Shown here: positions 62,787 to 64,000 of the stretch, one piece after another | How the letters are laid out: each line of letters starts with the position of its first letter | How positions within the stretch are numbered: position 1 is the first letter of the stretch | DNA from: Chlorobiaceae bacterium | Lineage (GTDB): Bacteria; Bacteroidota; Chlorobiia; Chlorobiales; Chlorobiaceae | Reading direction: 5' to 3' | Assembly: GCA_013334965.1 (NCBI GenBank) | Contig: JAAXWO010000004.1 | Location: 124,001 to 188,000, forward strand | Length of the DNA: 64,000 nucleotides | Notes under the pieces: generated by a model | Seen by the model: only the letters and a program-made list of their open reading frames with translations | Told to the model about the DNA's origin: nothing | The model's database searches: none | Position numbers and translations under genes: made by a program

Positions 62787-62952
62787 GCTGCAGCATTCGT
62801 TTTACCTCTTACCCGCTCCACGGGAAGGGACATCGTTTTTTGCTGCAGGAATAGCATTTTATGGTCGGAATTATTACTTTTGGTATTGTTGTTTCAATAA
62901 CTGGTTTTTAATATGGGCGATTTTTGCCTTGTAACACCTAATAGCACTAATA

Positions 62953-63489
62953 ATGAGAGATTTTAAAGGATTCAAGACCATTTCACGTACCATGCTCATG
63001 GCAGTCAGCCTGGGTATGTTCATCTCTGCTCCTTCAGCTTCAGCCGCAGACGTCGCAGGCAAAATCGGCGTTGTCGACTACGGCAGGATTTTCCAGCAGA
63101 TGCCGGAAACCAAATCTGCTGAACAGGCCATGCTGACGGCAAGAAACCAGACCAGTAACGAACTCAACAAACTCCAGACCGCTCTCCAGAACGATGTCCA
63201 GAATTATCTGAAGCTGAAACAGAAGAACGGTAAAGGTGAGCCCGCCAAGGAAAAAGAGCTTCAGGGCAGAGAGGAAAAACTCAGGAAACTTGCTGCCGAG
63301 AAACAGACCGGACTGGTCAAGAAGGAGCAGGAACTGGTTGCCCCCATCCGCCAGAAAATCGACGGCGCTGTTGAGTCGATCGCAAAGAAAGATGGATACA
63401 GCATGATTTTCGACAGGAACGTCCGCGTCTACGGCGATGCTCAGAGCGACATCACCTTCAAGGTGCTCGACCAGCTGAACATCAAGTAA
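62953..63489 (+). CDS. OmpH/Skp-family periplasmic chaperone
   Basis: Escorts unfolded outer-membrane proteins through the periplasm. The signal peptide ends near SAPSASAAD. The rest is a long helical coiled-coil body with IGVVDYGRIFQQMPETK, the usual Skp start after cleavage. 178 residues. It is followed 18 bp later by an LptC-like gene, also envelope-related. Confidence 0.92.
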   Translation: MRDFKGFKTISRTMLMAVSLGMFISAPSASAADVAGKIGVVDYGRIFQQMPETKSAEQAMLTARNQTSNELNKLQTALQNDVQNYLKLKQKNGKGEPAKEKELQGREEKLRKLAAEKQTGLVKKEQELVAPIRQKIDGAVESIAKKDGYSMIFDRNVRVYGDAQSDITFKVLDQLNIK

Positions 63490-63507
63490 CGCACGCCTGG
63501 ACGCCCC

Positions 63508-64000
63508 TTGTTTTCTCACCGGACAACGCTTTTCCTTTTGGCCATACTGTCATGTACCGTCGGCTGTGATGCCCCTGAAAAAGGGCATCACATGCCGACA
63601 TCCGGTCTTTCCGGAAAACAGCTTCCTGCGCAGGAGAGCTGGGACATGACGCTTGCCCTTGAAGATGCCGGCAAGGCAAAGACACTGATCAGCGCAAAAC
63701 ATGCCGCTGAATATCATCAGGGAGAGAAAAAAGAGATCCTGATCGACGGCGGAATCAGCGTCACCATATTCGGCCGGGATAACGCAGCGCCAACCAGAAT
63801 AACCGCAGGCCGAGGAATCGTGCACGACAATCAGGATATCGAAGCCTTCAACGATGTGGTCATAAGCGCTGGAGACGGAACAGTCGTCCGCACCGAACAC
63901 ATCACCCGAAGCAACAAGGACCGCATGCTCCGGTCCGACAAATATGTTACCGTTACCAAACCATCCCAGACCATTCGAGGCACCGGTTTCGAAAGCGATG
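63508..64000 (+). CDS. lptC: LptC-like lipoprotein, truncated by the window end
   Basis: Partial gene running off the window (about 164 codons seen). From the TTG at 63508, in the same frame right after the chaperone stop, it encodes a lipoprotein-type signal (TLFLLAILSCTVGCDAPE) whose lipobox Cys is either of the two. The mature part matches the LptC/YrbK pattern of LPS transport proteins: A-x-x-A-x-Y, DGGISVTIF, RGTGFESD near the end. The TTG start is the only one before the signal. Assignment to LptC is from pattern and not checked against a database. Confidence 0.75.
   Translation, partial: MFSHRTTLFLLAILSCTVGCDAPEKGHHMPTSGLSGKQLPAQESWDMTLALEDAGKAKTLISAKHAAEYHQGEKKEILIDGGISVTIFGRDNAAPTRITAGRGIVHDNQDIEAFNDVVISAGDGTVVRTEHITRSNKDRMLRSDKYVTVTKPSQTIRGTGFESD

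Overview
The window is ordinary chromosome from a green sulfur bacterium (Chlorobiaceae, Chlorobium/Pelodictyon group). The strongest indications are a Rieske protein and a fused cytochrome b encoded as petC-petB, with a carotenoid 1,2-hydratase (crtC) and a tRNA-Phe just upstream. These sit with succinyl-CoA ligase alpha (used in the reductive TCA cycle), type 2 IPP isomerase, IspH, GatA and lipid A/Kdo genes of a Gram-negative diderm. Base composition is moderately GC-rich and the strong codon bias produces many long antisense shadow ORFs. I see no phage, no CRISPR array and no intact transposase. The assignment to genus is inference from gene content, not from a database match.

Layout. 0-3.6 kb: leftward rfbACDB operon for dTDP-L-rhamnose. 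4-7.5 kb: a very large GH13-family protein. 7.5-7.8 kb: tandem GTCCAT repeats. 7.9-13 kb, leftward: petCB, crtC, tRNA-Phe, gltX. 13.2-16 kb, rightward: ftsH, a half-size TauE-like permease, an HU/IHF gene. 16-20 kb, leftward: an unknown gene, a NhaD-like antiporter, apt, mtaB. 20.3-23.1 kb: a small coiled-coil/winged-helix protein, rodA, era. 23.1-33 kb: a second GTCCAT repeat locus, rpsA and cmk (leftward), ychF, murI, a third repeat locus, ispH, a ferredoxin-GltD fusion, a small membrane protein and lpxB. 33-39 kb: a phosphohexomutase, an ECF sigma/membrane protein/Spy-like sensor trio, a nitrilase, a Wzx-like flippase. 39-43 kb: kdsD, sucD, gatA. 43-48.7 kb: uppS, bamA, a beta-barrel protein with a paired direct repeat upstream, a MITE-like inverted-repeat segment, a bifunctional nuclease, tRNA-Leu, tRNA-Lys, and a 35-residue ribosomal-type protein too short for ordinary gene callers. 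48.9-53 kb, leftward: rho, folC, ruvA, rpsT. 53-56.4 kb: glmM and an MsbA-like ABC exporter. 56.35-58.08 kb: a 1.7-kb non-coding array of hairpins. 58-64 kb: an FtsX-type permease, fni, a polyprenyl synthase, dprA, a Skp/OmpH chaperone and the start of an LptC-like gene cut by the window end.

Functional themes: envelope building (rhamnose, lipid A, Kdo, undecaprenyl phosphate, BamA, Skp, LptC, RodA, MurI, GlmM), isoprenoid and carotenoid supply (ispH, fni, polyprenyl synthase, crtC), photosynthetic electron transfer (petCB) and translation (gltX, gatA, rpsA, rpsT, era, ychF, mtaB, three tRNAs).

The least explained parts are non-coding. They are the hairpin array at 56.35-58.08 kb, whose stems differ while small four-base loops are kept and in which one hairpin is replaced by another of the same form; the three GTCCAT repeat loci downstream of genes; and the inverted-repeat-bounded segment at 47.35-47.53 kb.
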